From positions 62,001-126,000 of the forward strand of contig NZ_WAJR01000002.1 of NCBI RefSeq assembly GCF_008831035.1: a DNA stretch of 64,000 nucleotides, in the 5' to 3' direction. Origin of the DNA: Ellagibacter isourolithinifaciens (GTDB taxonomy: Bacteria; Actinomycetota; Coriobacteriia; Coriobacteriales; Eggerthellaceae). Position 1 is the stretch's first letter, and each line of letters begins with the position of its first letter. The translations under genes and the position numbers were made by a program. This document shows positions 40,806 to 49,926 of the stretch, piece after piece. The notes beneath the pieces are model-generated. The model was given only the letters and a program-made list of their open reading frames with translations. It ran no database searches and had not been told where the DNA came from.

Positions 40806-41669
40806 ATGATTGATTCCAACATGGTGAGCGGAGAAAACGGCGCACGGGTTCTTGGCGACCCGACTGCGTCCGCGGCCGATGGGCGTTTTGCGGTTCCGCT
40901 GGGTGAAGCGACACCTGCCGCTGCGCCTTCCCCAAGTGGGGGCACGCCCGTCACTTTCTACATCGTTCGCCATGGGCAAACGGAATACAACCTGAAACAC
41001 CTGGTCCAGGGCTGGTGCGATGCTCCTTTGACCGAGGCGGGCGTTCGCGACGCACGCGCTTGCGGACGCGGCCTCGCCCGTGCAGGCATCGAATTCGCGG
41101 CAACCTACTCGAGCGATTTGGGGCGTGCCGTGCAGACGATGGGCGAGCTGCTCTCGGCGCGCAGCGAGGTGGCGCCTGATCTGGCCTTTCCTTCTCGCAT
41201 GTCGGATTCCCGCATCCGCGAATGGTGCTACGGCGACTTGGAGGCGCGCCCTGGCACGCTCATGCGCGATGTGCTCAACGAGGGATTCGGGTGCGACATG
41301 TCCTTTGAGGAGCTCAATGTCTGCCTCCCGGAAACCGCCGATGCCATTAAACGCTGGGACGCTTCTGGTAAAGCGGAGAGTTGGGAGCAAATCAAGGCGC
41401 GGCTCGGCGATTTCTATTGCGATGTGGCGCGCAAGGTGGCGCTCTCGGGCGGCGGCAACGTGCTCGTAGTGACGCACTCGTTCGTCATCCGCTCGACCAT
41501 GTACCTGCTCGACCCCGCGCGCGTGAACGACCCCGTGAAGATTGAGAATGCAAGCGTCACAAAGGTGACCTGCGACGATGGCTTTGCCTGCGACAGAGGC
41601 GCGTTTTCGAGCGCCCTTTTCACGCTTGGCGTGACGGGTTCGACGAGCTTTCTGGGCTCGCGCCTCTGA
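40806..41669 (+). CDS. Histidine phosphatase family protein
   Basis: 287 residues from the ATG at 40806, nine bases after the previous stop. After about 45 polar residues the catalytic motif FYIVRHGQTEYN appears, then TYSSDLGRAVQTMGEL, the IREWCYGDLE acid-base region and VLVVTHSFVIRSTM with the second catalytic histidine. The family includes phosphoglycerate mutase-like and small-molecule phosphatases; the substrate is unknown. It is probably cotranscribed with the RlpA-like gene. Confidence 0.88.
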   Translation: MIDSNMVSGENGARVLGDPTASAADGRFAVPLGEATPAAAPSPSGGTPVTFYIVRHGQTEYNLKHLVQGWCDAPLTEAGVRDARACGRGLARAGIEFAATYSSDLGRAVQTMGELLSARSEVAPDLAFPSRMSDSRIREWCYGDLEARPGTLMRDVLNEGFGCDMSFEELNVCLPETADAIKRWDASGKAESWEQIKARLGDFYCDVARKVALSGGGNVLVVTHSFVIRSTMYLLDPARVNDPVKIENASVTKVTCDDGFACDRGAFSSALFTLGVTGSTSFLGSRL

Positions 41670-41850
41670 GGGCATCGGCTGAAACGGGCTATCTGACAGG
41701 CTCGCCTCAGTTGTTCCGCCCGCTCTGACGCGATCCTGCTCACGCCCGTGCAATTGCCGCGCGCGCTCTGACTGCTCAGCGCATTCCAGCTGACATCACT
41801 CATTTCACCCCATTTTACCGATGCTCTGCCCCGATTTCCTAGATTTCCTA

Positions 41851-41879
41851 TTGTACTTATAGGTTTAATGCACGATAAT
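41851..41879 (+). promoter_or_regulatory. Promoter of the dicarboxylate/cystine symporter gene
   Basis: TTGTAC (41851-41856), 17-base spacer, GATAAT (41874-41879) in an AT-rich stretch about 40 bases before the start codon. The preceding part of the gap (41670-41850) holds nothing I can identify. Confidence 0.65.
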
Positions 41880-41920
41880 ATCCACCTGTTCGGTAAAATA
41901 AGGCGTTCAAGGAGTATGCA

Positions 41921-43330
41921 ATGTCATTCGAGGTGGGGGCGGCGGTAGCCGTCGTTCTAATCGTCTTCGCCGCATTACTTGCGGTGTTGAAGTTCATGAA
42001 GGGCAGGGGGCTGTCGTTCACGGTCCGCGTGTTCTCGGCGCTCGGTATGGGTATTGTGCTGGGCGTGGCCATCCAATTGGCCTTGGGCCGCGGATCGGAT
42101 GCCGCGAAGTGCGCGCTTGACTGGATGTCGCTTGTGGGAACGGGCTACATCAGCTTGCTGAAGATGCTCGTGATGCCGCTTATCTTCGTGGCGATCGTCG
42201 GTGCGTTCACGCGAACGGAGGCGACGGAGAATCTGGGCAAGATCGGCATCTCAGTGCTCGTGGTGCTTCTGGGCACGGTTGCCATCGCTGCTGTGTTTGG
42301 CTGGGCGACGATCGCGCTCTCGGGGCTGGCTGGTGCCGATTTCACGCAGGGTACGGTCGACGCGTCGAAGATGGACGCGCTGCAGACGCGCTCTGACAAG
42401 GTGGCAGGTACCACGATCCCGCAGACCATCCTGTCGTTCATCCCGACGAACGTCTTCTCCGACTTGGCGGGCACCCGCTCGACATCGACCATTGCCGTGG
42501 TCATCTTCTCGGCTCTTGTGGGACTTGCTTATCTGAAGCTTCGCAATCGCGATTCTGAGCAGGCCGATTTCTTCCGCCGCATCATCGATAGCCTTTACGG
42601 CATCGTGATGTGCATCGTGAAGATGGTCATCGGACTCACCCCCTACGGCGTCATGGCACTCATCGCAAATGTCATGGCCACGAGCGACTTTGCGGCAATC
42701 GTCGATCTTGGCAAGTTCATCATCTTCTCGTATGTGGCAATCATCGCGATGTTTATCGTGCATCTGATTATCCTGGCGGCGAACCGTGTGAACCCCGTCA
42801 CGTACCTGAAGAAGGCGTTCCCTGTGCTGTCCTTCGCGTTCGTGTCGCGCACGAGCGCGGGTGCTTTGCCTATGAACATCGAGACGCAGTCGAAGGCGCT
42901 CGGCGTTGACGAGGCCACGGCGAACTTCGCGGCGAGCTTCGGGATGTCCATCGGGCAGAACGGCTGCGCGGGCATCTATCCGGCTATGATGGCGACGCTC
43001 ATCGCGCCGACCGTCGGCATCAACGTGTTCGACCCGACGTGGGTGGTCATGCTGATCGCCATCATCGTGATCAGCTCGTTCGGCGTGGCAGGCGTTGGCG
43101 GCGGCGCCACGTTCGCAAGCCTTATCGTGCTCGGCACTATGGGTCTGCCGATCGAGATTGTGGGTCTCATGGCGTCGGTCGAGCCGCTGATCGACATGGG
43201 CCGCACCGCGCTCAACGTGAGTGACTCCATGGTCGCGGGCGTCACGTCGGCGAACGTGAACAAGACGCTTGATCGCGAGATGTTTGCGAACCCCGAGGCG
43301 CGCATCAGCGGGGCCGCTGCTGAAGAATAG
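41921..43330 (+). CDS. Dicarboxylate/amino acid:cation symporter, cystine (TcyP)-type
   Basis: 469 residues of the DAACS family: LLKMLVMPLIFVAIVGAFTR, SFIPTNVFSDLAGTRSTSTIAVVIFSALVG, the serine-rich hairpin equivalent FVSRTSAGALPMNIETQ, the helix 7 region SIGQNGCAGIYPAMMA (in place of NMDGT) and the second hairpin GVAGVGGGATFASLIVLG. The NG(C/T)AGIYP form is typical of L-cystine symporters (TcyP) rather than glutamate carriers. It would bring in cystine with sodium or protons. It has its own promoter and terminator. Confidence 0.85.
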   Translation: MSFEVGAAVAVVLIVFAALLAVLKFMKGRGLSFTVRVFSALGMGIVLGVAIQLALGRGSDAAKCALDWMSLVGTGYISLLKMLVMPLIFVAIVGAFTRTEATENLGKIGISVLVVLLGTVAIAAVFGWATIALSGLAGADFTQGTVDASKMDALQTRSDKVAGTTIPQTILSFIPTNVFSDLAGTRSTSTIAVVIFSALVGLAYLKLRNRDSEQADFFRRIIDSLYGIVMCIVKMVIGLTPYGVMALIANVMATSDFAAIVDLGKFIIFSYVAIIAMFIVHLIILAANRVNPVTYLKKAFPVLSFAFVSRTSAGALPMNIETQSKALGVDEATANFAASFGMSIGQNGCAGIYPAMMATLIAPTVGINVFDPTWVVMLIAIIVISSFGVAGVGGGATFASLIVLGTMGLPIEIVGLMASVEPLIDMGRTALNVSDSMVAGVTSANVNKTLDREMFANPEARISGAAAEE

Positions 43331-43360
43331 AACTTTCTGGAAAACGTGCGTGCGCAATCA

Positions 43361-43401
43361 AGCGCGGATGCGGGCCTGCGAGGCTTGCATCCGCGCTTTT
43401 T
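43361..43401 (+). terminator. Intrinsic terminator after the symporter gene
   Basis: GCGCGGATGC / GCATCCGCGC perfect 10-bp stem with a 15-base loop, followed by TTTTTC. Confidence 0.9.
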
Positions 43402-43475
43402 CATGCGAGCTGCGTGCGGGGAAAGGCCGCGACGCGGGTTACAACTGCAGGTCTGCGCCGCTTTTCCTGAGTTCG

Positions 43476-44267
43476 CTACAAGCGCAGACTCTCGTTTGCT
43501 CGCGCAATGACCCCGTTCACCTGGTCGGGGTGCGCGCTTGCGTATGCGGGGAAGGGCGCGGGCGGCGCGGGCGCGTCTTCGAAGGGGGCGATTTCGCGCA
43601 CGTACCAGGCGACGTCGTGCCAAGCGCCGCAGGTGAAACCTGCGTGCGGCTGCACTCCCATGAGCGCAAAGCCGAACGCGCTGTGCAAGCGCTCGCTTGC
43701 GGGGTTAGGGGAGGTCACCACGCCGTAGACCGCCTTTATGCCCGTAAGGCTCAGAAGCTCGAGGAGCGCGGCGTGCAGGCAACTTCCCGCGCCACGGCCC
43801 TGCGCGGCGGGTGCAAGGTAGACGGAAAGCTCGGCGTTCCATTGGAAGGCGATGCGTTCGCGCAGCTCATGGGCGTAGGCGAACCCGACGATGCGTCCGC
43901 CTTCCTCGGCGACGAGGCAGGGGTACTTCTCGCAGATGCTCTCAATGCGCTTGCGATACGCCTCGCAAGAGGGAACTTCTTCCTCGAAGGTCACGGGCGT
44001 GCTGACGAAGGGGGCGTACACCGCACGGATCCCGTCCGCGTCATCGGCCGAGGCCAGGCGGATGTGCAACTGCGAGCTTGCCGGCGTGCTGTTGGTCGCG
44101 GAAGCCTGGGAGTTTGCAGGCGCGTTGCGAGCTGCGCGCAGCTGCGAGCTCATCGGCGCGCATCCCGATAGGGGAGCCATCGCACCCGCGGATGCATCAT
44201 CGCCCGCAGCCTCCGCAGGCGCACTCTCGCTCTCGGCGGCGAAATCGCACAAGGACGCATCGCGCAT
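43476..44267 (-). CDS. GNAT acetyltransferase, phosphinothricin acetyltransferase-like
   Basis: 263 residues from the ATG at 44267, which follows GGAAGGAG. The first 80 residues are low-complexity Ala/Ser. The enzyme domain (IRLASADDADGIRAVYAPFVSTPVTFEEEVP, LVAEEGGRIVGFAYAHELRERIAFQWNAELSVYLAPAAQGRGAGSCLHAALL, SPNPASERLHSAFGF) has the acetyl-CoA loop QGRGAG and follows the pattern of PAT/MddA enzymes, which acetylate phosphinothricin, methionine sulfoximine or, in the ArsN branch, arsinothricin. The arsenic cluster is about 4 kb away, but no direct link is shown. The C-terminus has a Pro/Ala tail. Confidence 0.82.
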   Translation of the reverse strand: MRDASLCDFAAESESAPAEAAGDDASAGAMAPLSGCAPMSSQLRAARNAPANSQASATNSTPASSQLHIRLASADDADGIRAVYAPFVSTPVTFEEEVPSCEAYRKRIESICEKYPCLVAEEGGRIVGFAYAHELRERIAFQWNAELSVYLAPAAQGRGAGSCLHAALLELLSLTGIKAVYGVVTSPNPASERLHSAFGFALMGVQPHAGFTCGAWHDVAWYVREIAPFEDAPAPPAPFPAYASAHPDQVNGVIARANESLRL

Positions 44268-44480
44268 GAAAAGGGCTCCTTCCCGAGCAATCGGATAGGA
44301 GCCCATGGTAACACGCATCTGTTCCGGCAGCCTTTCGTGCGCGTCGAATTCCCCTTTATGTTGGCTTCGGTTGTCCTATGTGGGGCCTGTTGCTTCTAGC
44401 GGTTATCGCGCTCGCCCCTTCCCGGGCCGCTCTCCGCGTTTCGCGTTGTGGATTTTCCCCATGGCGGGCGGTCCTTGCGC

Positions 44481-44834
44481 TATACTCTCTTCCACATGCG
44501 ATAACGAAGACAGCGCACGTACGGCGAAGCTTCCAGAGATGGGGTTCATCGGCTGAAAGGCCCCAAGCGACGCGGCGTGCGATTCCCTTCCGAGCAGCGC
44601 GCCTGAACGCGGACGCGGGGTTATCCCGCGAGACGAACGAAGTAGGGCGTGACGGTTTGCCTCCGTCATCAGGCGAAACGAGTGGATGCCTCTCGGGCGG
44701 CGCAGCGGGTCGCGCTGTCGGGGGAAGGCATCAACCAGGGTGGTACCGCGAGGGCTTGTCTCTCGTCCTTGGAAATGAAGGCGAACGCGAAGGCGGGCGT
44801 CTTCCAGGGCGAGATGGCAAGCCCTTTTTTATTG
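44481..44834 (+). promoter_or_regulatory. T-box riboswitch upstream of pheST, with its -10 element
   Basis: TATACT (44481-44486) is the likely -10. The T-box core GGTGGTACCGCG lies at 44739-44750, preceded by AACCAG. The terminator arms GGGCTTG (44752-44758) and CAAGCCC (44817-44823) enclose an inner stem CTCG/CGAG and are followed by TTTTTT. Stem I has the AGAGA-type bulge (CCAGAGATGGGG). A TTC (Phe) at 44583-44585 lies in the right area for a specifier, but I could not fix the loop firmly. Phenylalanine response is expected from the genes it precedes. Confidence 0.85.
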
Positions 44835-44888
44835 GCGGAGCGCCCTTTGGGCCAGGTGGGGCGCTCGATACGAGAGGTGAAGGTGATT

Positions 44889-45971
44889 ATGGCGATCACG
44901 GACGAGCTCGCGCAACTGCGTGAGCAAACCCTTGCGCGCATCGCGGAAGCCGACACGTCGGCGGCGCTCGAGAGCGTGCGCGTGGCGGTGCTCGGCAAGG
45001 CGGGCACGCTTACGGGCTACCTGCGCGGCATGGGCAAGGTCGCGAAGGAAGAGCGCGCCGTCGTCGGCAAGACGGTCAACGAGGTGCGCAACGTGGTGGA
45101 AGAGGCGCTTGAAGCGCGCAAGAAGAAGCTCGCAGCAGCCGAGATGGAAGCCGCGATCGACGCAAGTGCCGTCGACGTCACGCTCCCCGGCCGCGCGCAG
45201 CAGATGGGCACGCGCCATTTGATCAACGCGATCACCGACGAAGTGTCGGAGACCTTCCTTGGCCTGGGCTACACGGTTGTCCACGGCCCCGAGGTCGAGA
45301 CCGACTACTACAACTTCGAGGCGTTGAACGCCCCGAAGGACCATCCGTCCCGCTCGATGCAGGACACGTTCTACGTGCGTGACCTTTCGGGTGAGGCGTC
45401 GTCTGTGCGCGGCGAGTCCGACGTGCTCCTGCGCACGCAGACCTCCGGCGTGCAGGTGCACGTGATGGAGGACCAAAAGCCGCCGATCTACATCATCGCG
45501 CCGGGCAAGGTGTATCGCCGCGACGTGGCTGACCCTTCGCATCTTCCGCAGTTCACCCAGATTGAGGGCCTGGTTATCGACAAGGGCATCTCGTTCGGCG
45601 ACCTTAAGGGTACGCTCGACTACTTCTGCAAGCAGATGTTCGGGCCCGATCGCAAGACCCGCTTCCGCGCGCACTACTTCCCGTTCACCGAGCCCTCCGC
45701 CGAGGCCGACGTCTCCTGCGGCGTGTGCGGCGGCACGGGACATCTGCACGACGGCGAGCGTTGCCGCATGTGCAAGGGCACGGGCTGGCTGGAAATCCTC
45801 GGCTGTGGCATGGTCGACCCGAACGTGCTCACCATGTCGGGCATCGACCCGGAGGAGTATTCCGGCTTCGCATTCGGCGTCGGCGTCGAGCGCGTGGCGT
45901 GCCTGAAGTACAACGTGCCCGACCTGCGCATGCTCCTCGAAGGCGACATGCGCTTCCTGCGCCAGTTCTAG
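44889..45971 (+). CDS. pheS: Phenylalanine-tRNA ligase alpha subunit
   Basis: 360 residues from the ATG at 44889. The N-terminal coiled coil (DELAQLREQTLARIAEAD, VLGKAGTLTGYLRGMG), class II motif 1 region (TLPGRAQQMGTRHLINAI), motif 2 (YIIAPGKVYRRDVADPSHLPQFTQIEG) and motif 3 (GFAFGVGVERVACLKY) are intact. A zinc-binding insert CGVCGGTGHLHDGERCRMCKGTGW occurs between motifs 2 and 3, which is found in a subset of bacterial PheS. With PheT it charges tRNA(Phe) with phenylalanine. Confidence 0.95.
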   Translation: MAITDELAQLREQTLARIAEADTSAALESVRVAVLGKAGTLTGYLRGMGKVAKEERAVVGKTVNEVRNVVEEALEARKKKLAAAEMEAAIDASAVDVTLPGRAQQMGTRHLINAITDEVSETFLGLGYTVVHGPEVETDYYNFEALNAPKDHPSRSMQDTFYVRDLSGEASSVRGESDVLLRTQTSGVQVHVMEDQKPPIYIIAPGKVYRRDVADPSHLPQFTQIEGLVIDKGISFGDLKGTLDYFCKQMFGPDRKTRFRAHYFPFTEPSAEADVSCGVCGGTGHLHDGERCRMCKGTGWLEILGCGMVDPNVLTMSGIDPEEYSGFAFGVGVERVACLKYNVPDLRMLLEGDMRFLRQF

Positions 45972-46024
45972 TCGAACGGCGAAGGGAAACCTGCCTCGAG
46001 CTCGGCGGGCATGCGTCACGCGCA

Positions 46025-46082
46025 GTTCCGCACGAGCCGAACAGCCCAGTGGGCTGTTCGCGCGAGTCAGGACTGTTTGAGC
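46025..46082. repeat. Dispersed intergenic repeat, copy 2
   Basis: Reverse-complement counterpart of 37164-37220, lying between pheS and pheT. Its inner palindrome GAACAGCCCAGTGGGCTGTTC could form a hairpin within the pheST transcript. Confidence 0.85.
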
Positions 46083-46140
46083 ATGGCGTATGTCCGCCGA
46101 GCTCAAATTGCGGAAGTGAACATTCAAGAAAGAGAGAGTC

Positions 46141-48603
46141 ATGAAAGTATCGCTGAAATGGCTTAACGAATACGTGGAGGTGCCGACCGACACCAAGGCG
46201 CTCTGCGATAAGCTCGATCTCACGGGCACGGGCGTCGAAGGCGTCGAGGTGCTCGGCGCCACGTTCGACGGCGTGGTCGTGGGCTACGTCGAGACCTGCG
46301 AGCCGCATCCTGATTCTGACCACATGCACGTGGTCACGGTGAACACGGGCGCGGGCGAGCCCGTGCAGATCGTGTGCGGCGCGCCGAACATCAAGGCGGG
46401 AATCAAACTTCCCGTCGCGACCGTGGGGGCGGTGCTCCCCGGTGACTTTAAGATCAAGAAGTCGAAGCTGCGCGGTGTTGCGAGTGCCGGCATGTGCTGC
46501 TCGCGACGTGAGCTGGGGCTCGGCTCCGACCACGAGGGCATCTGGATCCTCCCCGATGATGCCCTGGTGGGTACTCCCATCGCCGACTATCTGAAGCTGA
46601 CCGACACGGTACTCGACCTGGAGATCACGCCGAACCGCCCTGACAGCCTTTCGATCGTGGGGCTCGCGCGCGAGATGGGCGCGATGTATCGCCGCGATTG
46701 GAAAAGCCCGCTTGACGAGATGGCTGCGAAGCTCGAGCTCGTCGACGACGGCGCTGACGACGTTGCCGTGACCATCGAGGACGCCGTGCGCTGCCCGCGC
46801 TATTCCGCCCGCGTCATCCGCGGCGTGAAGGTGGGCCCGTCGCCCGACTGGATGGTCGAACGCCTCGCCGCCATCGGGCAGCGCTCCATCAACAACATCG
46901 TCGACGTGACGAACTACATCCTGTTCCTGTTCGGTCAGCCGCTGCACGCCTTCGACTTGAACAAGCTGAAAGGCGCAGACGGGCGCGCCCACGTGGTAAT
47001 CCGCGAGGCGGAGGACGGCGCGAAGTTCACCACGCTTGACGAGGTGGAACGCGCGCTCACTTCCGACATGACCGTCATCGCCACGCCCGAGCGCGGTCCT
47101 GTGGCGCTCGCGGGCGTCATGGGCGGCCTTGACACCGAGGTCACCGAGGAGACCACCGATATCCTCCTTGAGACGGCGACCTTCGAGCCAGGCCGCACCT
47201 CGCGCACCTCGCGCAACCTGGGGCTTATCTCTGAAAGCTCCATGCGCTATGAGCGCGGCGTTGACGACCACGGCATCGAAGAGCGCTCCGCTGCTGCGGC
47301 GGCTCTCATCGTGGAAGTCGCCGGCGGCCATGTGTCGGGCTCCATCGGCGGCGGTGTGGGCATCGTGGACGAGTGGCCGAGCGTCTCCGAAGAGGCTCAC
47401 CTCACCTTCCGCATCCCGCGCTTCAACGCGATGATGGGCGCGAACATCTCCCGCGACTTCATCGTGGAGATCCTCGGCCGTCTGGGTTGCAAGGTGGAAG
47501 ACGGCGAGGACGCCGACACGCTTGCGGTCACGTCGCCGACGTTCCGCCCCGACCTGCCGCGCGAGATCGACCTCTACGAGGAGGTGCTGCGTCTCTACGG
47601 CATGGATCAGATCGAGGCCACGCTTCCCGGCGGTCGCGGCCGCTTCGGCACGGTGAGCCACGAGCAGCACGTGAAGAACAAGGTCAACGATACGCTGCGT
47701 GCCTGCGGCATGAACGAGACGATGACCTACTCGTTCGCCGAGCCGAGCGAGATCGAGCGTCTGCGCCTGCCGCTTGAGGGCCTCGGCCAGGCCGTCGAGC
47801 TTCTGAACCCGATGAACGCCGAGCAGTCGGTCATGCGCCAAAGCATCATCCCCGGCCTTCTGCGCTCCGTTGCCCACAATCAGAACCGCGGCGTGAAGAA
47901 CATCCAGCTCTACGAGATGGGTCGCGTGTTCTTCGCCCACGAGGGCAAGAAGAAGCCCAAGGAGCGCGAGAAGCTCGCCGGCGTTTTGGCCGGAGCCGTG
48001 CGCGACGCTGGTTGGAACGAGGCGCCTGCTCCCTACGACTTCTTCGACGGCAAGGGCGTGCTCGAGAACCTCGCGCGCGAGCTTGCGCTTCCCAAGGTGC
48101 GCTTCAAGGCGCTTGCCGCCGACGAGGCGCCGCAGCTGCAGCCCGGCCGCGCTGCCGAGATGCTCTCGGGCGGCACGTCGCTTGGCTGGGTGGGCGAGCT
48201 CCATCCGCTCGCCGTGGCGGCCTACGATGCGGCGGCCCCCGTCGTCGCCTTCGAGCTCGACCTCGAGGCGCTCGAGCGCGCGGCTCGTCCGGCGCGCGAC
48301 TACATCGACGTGCCCACGTTCCCCGCGGTGTCGATGGACATCGCGTTCGTCGTCGACGAGGACGTCACCCACGAGCGCCTCGTCCAGTGCATGATATCCG
48401 CCGGCGGAAAGCTGCTCGAAGATGTGCGCCTGTTCGACGTCTATCGCGACGAGAATCGTCTCGGCGCCGGCAAGAAGTCGATGGCGTATGCGCTCACCTA
48501 CCGCGCCGCCGACCGCACGCTCACGAGCGACGAGGCGGAGAAGGCGCACGAGCGCATGGTGAAGAAGGTGTGCTCGGCGACGGGCGCTGAGGTTCGCGGG
48601 TAG
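46141..48603 (+). CDS. pheT: Phenylalanine-tRNA ligase beta subunit
   Basis: 820 residues. The N-terminus MKVSLKWLNEYVEVP, the tRNA-binding OB fold (VVGYVETCEPHPDSDHMHVVTVN), KLRGVASAGMCCS, the B5 domain (ITPNRPDSLSIVGLAREMG), the editing B3/B4 region (INNIVDVTNYILFLFGQPLHAFDLNKL) and the C-terminal anticodon-binding FDX-ACB domain (FPAVSMDIAFVVDEDVTHERL) are all present. The length is standard. It is 170 bases behind pheS with a dispersed repeat in the gap. The start follows GAAAGAGAGAG. Confidence 0.95.
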   Translation: MKVSLKWLNEYVEVPTDTKALCDKLDLTGTGVEGVEVLGATFDGVVVGYVETCEPHPDSDHMHVVTVNTGAGEPVQIVCGAPNIKAGIKLPVATVGAVLPGDFKIKKSKLRGVASAGMCCSRRELGLGSDHEGIWILPDDALVGTPIADYLKLTDTVLDLEITPNRPDSLSIVGLAREMGAMYRRDWKSPLDEMAAKLELVDDGADDVAVTIEDAVRCPRYSARVIRGVKVGPSPDWMVERLAAIGQRSINNIVDVTNYILFLFGQPLHAFDLNKLKGADGRAHVVIREAEDGAKFTTLDEVERALTSDMTVIATPERGPVALAGVMGGLDTEVTEETTDILLETATFEPGRTSRTSRNLGLISESSMRYERGVDDHGIEERSAAAAALIVEVAGGHVSGSIGGGVGIVDEWPSVSEEAHLTFRIPRFNAMMGANISRDFIVEILGRLGCKVEDGEDADTLAVTSPTFRPDLPREIDLYEEVLRLYGMDQIEATLPGGRGRFGTVSHEQHVKNKVNDTLRACGMNETMTYSFAEPSEIERLRLPLEGLGQAVELLNPMNAEQSVMRQSIIPGLLRSVAHNQNRGVKNIQLYEMGRVFFAHEGKKKPKEREKLAGVLAGAVRDAGWNEAPAPYDFFDGKGVLENLARELALPKVRFKALAADEAPQLQPGRAAEMLSGGTSLGWVGELHPLAVAAYDAAAPVVAFELDLEALERAARPARDYIDVPTFPAVSMDIAFVVDEDVTHERLVQCMISAGGKLLEDVRLFDVYRDENRLGAGKKSMAYALTYRAADRTLTSDEAEKAHERMVKKVCSATGAEVRG

Positions 48604-48624
48604 AAGCTCTCGCGCCATAAAAGG

Positions 48625-48658
48625 AAGAGCCGAGGATGTGGCGGCATCCTCGGCTCTT
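48625..48658. terminator. Bidirectional terminator between pheT and the PhnP-like gene
   Basis: Perfect 14-bp stem AAGAGCCGAGGATG / CATCCTCGGCTCTT with a 6-base loop between convergent genes. Confidence 0.88.
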
Positions 48659-48709
48659 CGTGTTTCAGACCTTCTGCAGTATAGGACGTCATCTAGTAGT
48701 GGTCAACCA

Positions 48710-49501
48710 CTAAATCTCAAATGTGAGCCCGTCGTGGGCGGCCTCGACGCGGCCTTCGTACTGAGTGAGAAACTCCTCCAACTCCACGAGCGTGATCGGC
48801 TCGTCGTAGTGCATGCACAGGTGCGTGAGATAAATCTTGCCCGCGTTCAGCGACAGTCCCTCCTCGATGCATTCCTGCACGCTGTGGTGCGCGGCGGGGG
48901 ACCAATTGTTCTTCCAGAACGTCGCGTCCATCGCGAGGATGTCGATATCCTGCAGTCGCTCATAGGTCTCGGACGGCAGCTTTCCGGTGTCGGAGGCGTA
49001 GAACATGCGCGTGTCGCCTGTCTCGATGAGATATCCATAAGTGCCCGCGGCGTGGGTGCAGGGGAGCGCCGTGTACTTCACGCCGTCGAACTCGACGGTG
49101 TCCATCGGGGCAATCTCCCGCATGTCGAGTGCGTAGGTCATGTAGTGGAACTCCTGCGCGATGCCCGCGAGCGTCTCGGCGCTGCCGTAGACGGGAAGCG
49201 CCTCTTTCTGCTTGAGCTGCACGAGATACTCAAGCTCCAAAAGCCCTCCCACGTGGTCGGAGTGGCAGTGGGTGTACAAGACCTCGTCGATGCGCCGCAC
49301 GTTCTCGCGAATGCATTGATGGCGCAGGTCGGGGGGCGTGTCGATGAAAAGCGTCTTCTCGCCTTTGATCATGGTCCCGCAATCTCCGCGCCTCGCGCGC
49401 GGATTCGCCCTGGCCTCTTCGCACGCGGGGCAGTCGCAGAAAAACGAAGGCACGCCGCAGCCTGCGCCGGTGCCCATGAAGGTGAACGTGTGGTTTTTCA
49501 T
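48710..49501 (-). CDS. MBL-fold metallo-hydrolase, PhnP-like
   Basis: 263 residues with TFMGTGAGCGVPSFFCDCPACEEA at the N-terminus (extra zinc-site cysteines as in PhnP), the metal motif THCHSDHVGGLLELEYL, PCTHAAGTYGYLI, YASDTGKLP and LTHLCMHYDEP. PhnP hydrolyses cyclic phosphodiesters in phosphonate metabolism, but related proteins have varied roles. No phosphonate genes are nearby. It is convergent with pheT and transcribed away from the redox cluster. Confidence 0.85.
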   Translation of the reverse strand: MKNHTFTFMGTGAGCGVPSFFCDCPACEEARANPRARRGDCGTMIKGEKTLFIDTPPDLRHQCIRENVRRIDEVLYTHCHSDHVGGLLELEYLVQLKQKEALPVYGSAETLAGIAQEFHYMTYALDMREIAPMDTVEFDGVKYTALPCTHAAGTYGYLIETGDTRMFYASDTGKLPSETYERLQDIDILAMDATFWKNNWSPAAHHSVQECIEEGLSLNAGKIYLTHLCMHYDEPITLVELEEFLTQYEGRVEAAHDGLTFEI

Positions 49502-49609
49502 AGAAGTCTCTTTTCTCCCTACGCCATACGCCGCCGATTATACCCCGCTCGCCATGTAAAGCTGCCCCATTCGGGGAAGGGGGTATCGCGGCAATCCATA
49601 GGCAATAGC

Positions 49610-49926
49610 TATAATCCCTAACGGAGATTCGGTCGAATAGTCGTTCGCGTCAAGCCATGGGGCTAAACCTGTGTTTTCTCGCGTTCGGTGTTGCGAAATC
49701 GGCGAGTGGTGGCATACAGGGAGGCTCATCCCTGGCTCATACTGCGGGGTTTATCCGTCGGGGGAATTCAGACTGGCGGGGCGATGCTTGCAGAGGGGCT
49801 CTTCCGTACACTACCGCTGTCAACGCGTCGGGGCGTGCCGTGCGCTTTCGGACAATGCGCAGGTCGCAAAAACCCGGCGAACCGAATAGTAGGTGTCTGT
49901 AGGACGAGAAGAAGAGGGGAAGGTAG
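49610..49926 (+). promoter_or_regulatory. Promoter and long untranslated leader of the redox cluster
   Basis: TATAAT at 49610-49615 is a perfect -10 without an evident -35. A leader of about 305 bases follows before the first gene, with several short stems such as CTCGC...GGCGAG (near 49679-49709). No protein is encoded in it. A riboswitch, for instance one sensing molybdenum or tungsten cofactor, is possible but I could not match a known motif. The coding start is preceded by GAAGAGGGGAAGG. Confidence 0.5.

Noticed and set aside
45829-48618. A 929-codon minus-strand open frame opposite pheT
   Set aside because: pheT is certain on the plus strand; the antisense frame has no family signature.
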